Below, one piece after another: positions 62,269-64,000 of a stretch of DNA of 64,000 bases. The position numbers and the translations under genes are program-made. Numbering within the stretch: the stretch's first letter is position 1; the number at the start of each line of letters is the position of its first letter. Under the pieces are notes generated by a model. The model did not search any database. It worked only from the letters and a program-made list of their open reading frames with translations, and was not told the DNA's origin. This DNA comes from Akkermansiaceae bacterium UBA5689. GTDB lineage: Bacteria; Verrucomicrobiota; Verrucomicrobiia; Verrucomicrobiales; Akkermansiaceae. The stretch is from positions 71,418 to 135,417 of the forward strand of contig DIHT01000064.1 of assembly GCA_002420305.1 (NCBI GenBank), written 5' to 3'.

Positions 62269-63258
62269 TCAGGGGAGCGACTTGGGCACCCACGCGAATC
62301 GGCCCCAGTTCACCCGCGGTGGCACGATTTCCAGATCCTTGCTGCCGGAGGCAGTTTCAACGACCACCTTTGGTCCGCCTCGTACAGGATCAGGAAACGC
62401 CCGGGTCACAAATCCATCGGGGGACCACGTCGGATCATCTCCCGGCCCCACCTTTCTTCGCTTCCCACCCTTACTGCTGGCAACCCAGACGTTGAAGGTT
62501 TTCGAGATCTTCTGGTCTCGTTCCGGATCCTTGATTCCAGTGTAGGGACTCATATGAATCATCTCCACCCCTTCCCAATGAGCGATCCATTTTCCGTTAG
62601 GAGACCATGCCGGAACTTTCTGCTCGATTGGCAAATTGAGGCTCTGATCCATCTCTTTAAGGACAGGAGAGACAAGCCTTGCCTTGCTGCCGTCCAGACT
62701 GCTCACCCACACCCTGAAAGGGCCGTTGCGATTTGAAACAAAGGCCACCTGCTTGCCATCAGGTGACACCGAGGGCATGGCGTTGCTGAATTTGATCTGC
62801 TCCGGATCGCTGAAGAGCCTCCGGGATCCGCCTGTTCGAGTATCCAGAAGATAGAGCCGACTATTGGATGCCGGGTCCTGCCCCTTGCTCCCCTGCCTCA
62901 CTTTCATCCAGACAATATGGCGGGAGTCTGGAAGCCATGATGGAAGGAGATTCATGCCCTCCTTAACCAGAGCACGTGCCTTCTTGCCATTAATATCCGA
63001 GCTCCACAGAGACAGTGAATTCTTACCCGATTCTACATAGAGAAGCGTTTTGCCATCGGGTGAAATAGAAGGCATCCGACAGCCCGACTTCGAATGAGTC
63101 AGCTGAACACTACCAGTCCCGTCCTCCTTCATCCGAAAAAGCTGAAGAACACCGCCCTTATCGGCATGACTGACGACGACTTCCCGTAATTCCTCAGCTC
63201 CCCACAATGGGATCCACGACGTCAGGCAAATAAAAATTCCGGTGAGAATCGATTTCAT
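62269..63258 (-). CDS. Secreted TolB-like beta-propeller (PD40 repeats) protein
   Basis: 329 residues with an AGGA ribosome-binding site. Signal peptide (about 1-20), then PD40/WD40-like repeats each with a SPDGK turn: MPSISPDGKTLLYVES, LPSWLPDSRHIVWMK, MPSVSPDGKQVAFVSN, VPAWSPNGKWIAHWE, PTWSPDGFVTRA. Resembles TolB C-terminal propellers; no catalytic domain is attached. Probably a carbohydrate- or protein-binding partner in the hydrolase cluster. Function unknown. Confidence 0.88.
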   Translation of the reverse strand: MKSILTGIFICLTSWIPLWGAEELREVVVSHADKGGVLQLFRMKEDGTGSVQLTHSKSGCRMPSISPDGKTLLYVESGKNSLSLWSSDINGKKARALVKEGMNLLPSWLPDSRHIVWMKVRQGSKGQDPASNSRLYLLDTRTGGSRRLFSDPEQIKFSNAMPSVSPDGKQVAFVSNRNGPFRVWVSSLDGSKARLVSPVLKEMDQSLNLPIEQKVPAWSPNGKWIAHWEGVEMIHMSPYTGIKDPERDQKISKTFNVWVASSKGGKRRKVGPGDDPTWSPDGFVTRAFPDPVRGGPKVVVETASGSKDLEIVPPRVNWGRFAWVPKSLP

Positions 63259-63305
63259 GATTTTATCCTACTTACATCTACGAAAACCAACATCCGAGAC
63301 GGTCG

Positions 63306-64000
63306 TCACTTGTTCCCCGCTGAGGCCGTGGCCTTGGGCAGAGGCATCTTCGCGTCTAACTGGCGTCGCCAGTCATGCAGCATTTTCAACAGCTTCGCCG
63401 TGATTGCCGGCTTCACTTTTGACAAGTCGTTCTGTTCTCCAAGATCGTTCTCAAGATCAAACAGCTGCACACTACCGTTTTCGTAATACTCCAGAAGCTT
63501 GTAGTTCCCCAATCGGATCGCTCCGCCCGGACTCTGGTAACCGTGGTTACTATAGTGGGGAAAATGCCAGTAAATCGCACCGCGGTCGTGATCTCCACCC
63601 TGGAGCGCGGGCAAAAAGCTCATTCCATCGACGTGCTGCTTGGGGAGCGTGGGCAACTCAAGCATTTCCAGGAGCGTCGGATAAAAATCGGTTCCGGTCA
63701 CCATCGCATGCGAAATGGTATTGCCCTTGGTTTTCCCGGGCCAGTGGACAATCAGGGGCACTCGAATCCCACCTTCGTAGTTCCACCCTTTCGCACCGCG
63801 CAAGGGGAGATTGGAGGACGCAAAACGGCTATCGAGCCGTTTGCGAGGGTGATGGATTCCCCGGTATTGGTTTGAGGCAGACATTCCGCCGTTATCAGCT
63901 GTGAAAACCACAATCGTGTTTTCAGACAGACCAAGCTCCGCAAGCTTAGCTCGGATACGACCCAGACTCTCGTCCGTTGCTTCAAGCATACCGGCAAACT
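63306..64000 (-). CDS. Sulfatase, C-terminal part (truncated by window edge)
   Basis: The coding frame runs off the window; 231 residues are visible. Metal-binding FTADNGGMSAS, RGAKGWNYEGGIRVPLIVHWPGKTK and the C-terminal subdomain LFDLENDLGEQNDLSKVKP are characteristic of sulfatases. The catalytic formylglycine cysteine would lie outside the window. It forms, with the propeller, phosphatase, sulfatase and glycosidase genes, a same-strand set of exported enzymes. Confidence 0.93.
   Translation of the reverse strand, partial: FAGMLEATDESLGRIRAKLAELGLSENTIVVFTADNGGMSASNQYRGIHHPRKRLDSRFASSNLPLRGAKGWNYEGGIRVPLIVHWPGKTKGNTISHAMVTGTDFYPTLLEMLELPTLPKQHVDGMSFLPALQGGDHDRGAIYWHFPHYSNHGYQSPGGAIRLGNYKLLEYYENGSVQLFDLENDLGEQNDLSKVKPAITAKLLKMLHDWRRQLDAKMPLPKATASAGNK

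Noticed and set aside
1..64000. tRNA, rRNA, CRISPR arrays, insertion sequences and prophage genes
   Set aside because: Looked for tRNA T-arm motifs, regularly spaced repeats and transposase/integrase motifs by eye; only the tmRNA was found. A covariance-model scan would be decisive.

Overview
The window is a 64 kb stretch of a bacterial chromosome of moderate GC content. The gene content points to the phylum Verrucomicrobiota. It holds a microcompartment locus of the planctomycete-verrucomicrobial sugar-aldehyde type, several families typical of that superphylum (DUF1501, DUF1552, DUF1592/1587/1588/1585, DUF1080, many sulfatases), a kdsB-pyrG pair as also seen in Chlamydia, and LPS-type (KDO) metabolism. 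This assignment rests on gene content read by eye, not on a phylogeny. No rRNA, tRNA, insertion sequence, phage gene or CRISPR array was seen; the only stable RNA recognised is tmRNA.

Layout. 0-5 kb: the 3' end of an unknown plus-strand gene, then dnaN and dnaA on the minus strand, a possible oriC upstream of dnaA, and a sodium/solute symporter. 5-17 kb: kdsB-pyrG-GH3 hexosaminidase (plus), gpmI (minus), then an oligopeptide-type ABC ATPase, dnaX, polX and a secreted coiled-coil/TPR protein (plus). 16.7-24.4 kb: a 2039-residue alpha-2-macroglobulin-like protein that has lost its thioester, a DUF3820 protein and dinB.

24.6-34.6 kb is the most coherent system: a ten-gene minus-strand bacterial microcompartment operon (pduL, three BMC-H and three BMC-P shell genes, acetate kinase, CoA-acylating aldehyde dehydrogenase, class II aldolase). 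It is divergent from a DeoR-type regulator followed by rhamnulokinase and an FMN-dependent L-lactate dehydrogenase. Read together: L-rhamnulose (and probably L-fuculose) is phosphorylated and cleaved to DHAP and L-lactaldehyde. The toxic aldehyde is oxidised inside the shell to lactyl-CoA, then lactyl-phosphate, and lactate with ATP gain. Lactate is then oxidised to pyruvate. A perfect 12-bp palindrome in the divergent promoter region is the best operator candidate.

34.6-50.8 kb: mostly single genes (outer-membrane barrel, LON-domain protein, bactofilin, HEAT-DUF1080 fusion, GNAT, PlsC-like acyltransferase, DUF1501 protein), then tmRNA with its promoter, a PDZ/toroid secreted protein preceded by a possible 50-residue membrane peptide, a DUF1080 protein, acnB, purC, a 2-Cys peroxiredoxin and an alpha/beta hydrolase. 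50.9-64 kb: a DUF1552-DUF1592 pair, tspO, an esterase-like protein, and a set of exported polysaccharide-active or ester-cleaving proteins (six-hairpin glycosidase, two sulfatases, PhoD-like phosphatase, TolB-like propeller). Sulfatases and glycosidase next to rhamnose/fucose catabolism suggest growth on sulfated, deoxysugar-rich polysaccharides. That link is inference.

Many genes lack a clear Shine-Dalgarno sequence and several appear to use GTG or TTG starts, so several start sites are uncertain and are flagged.
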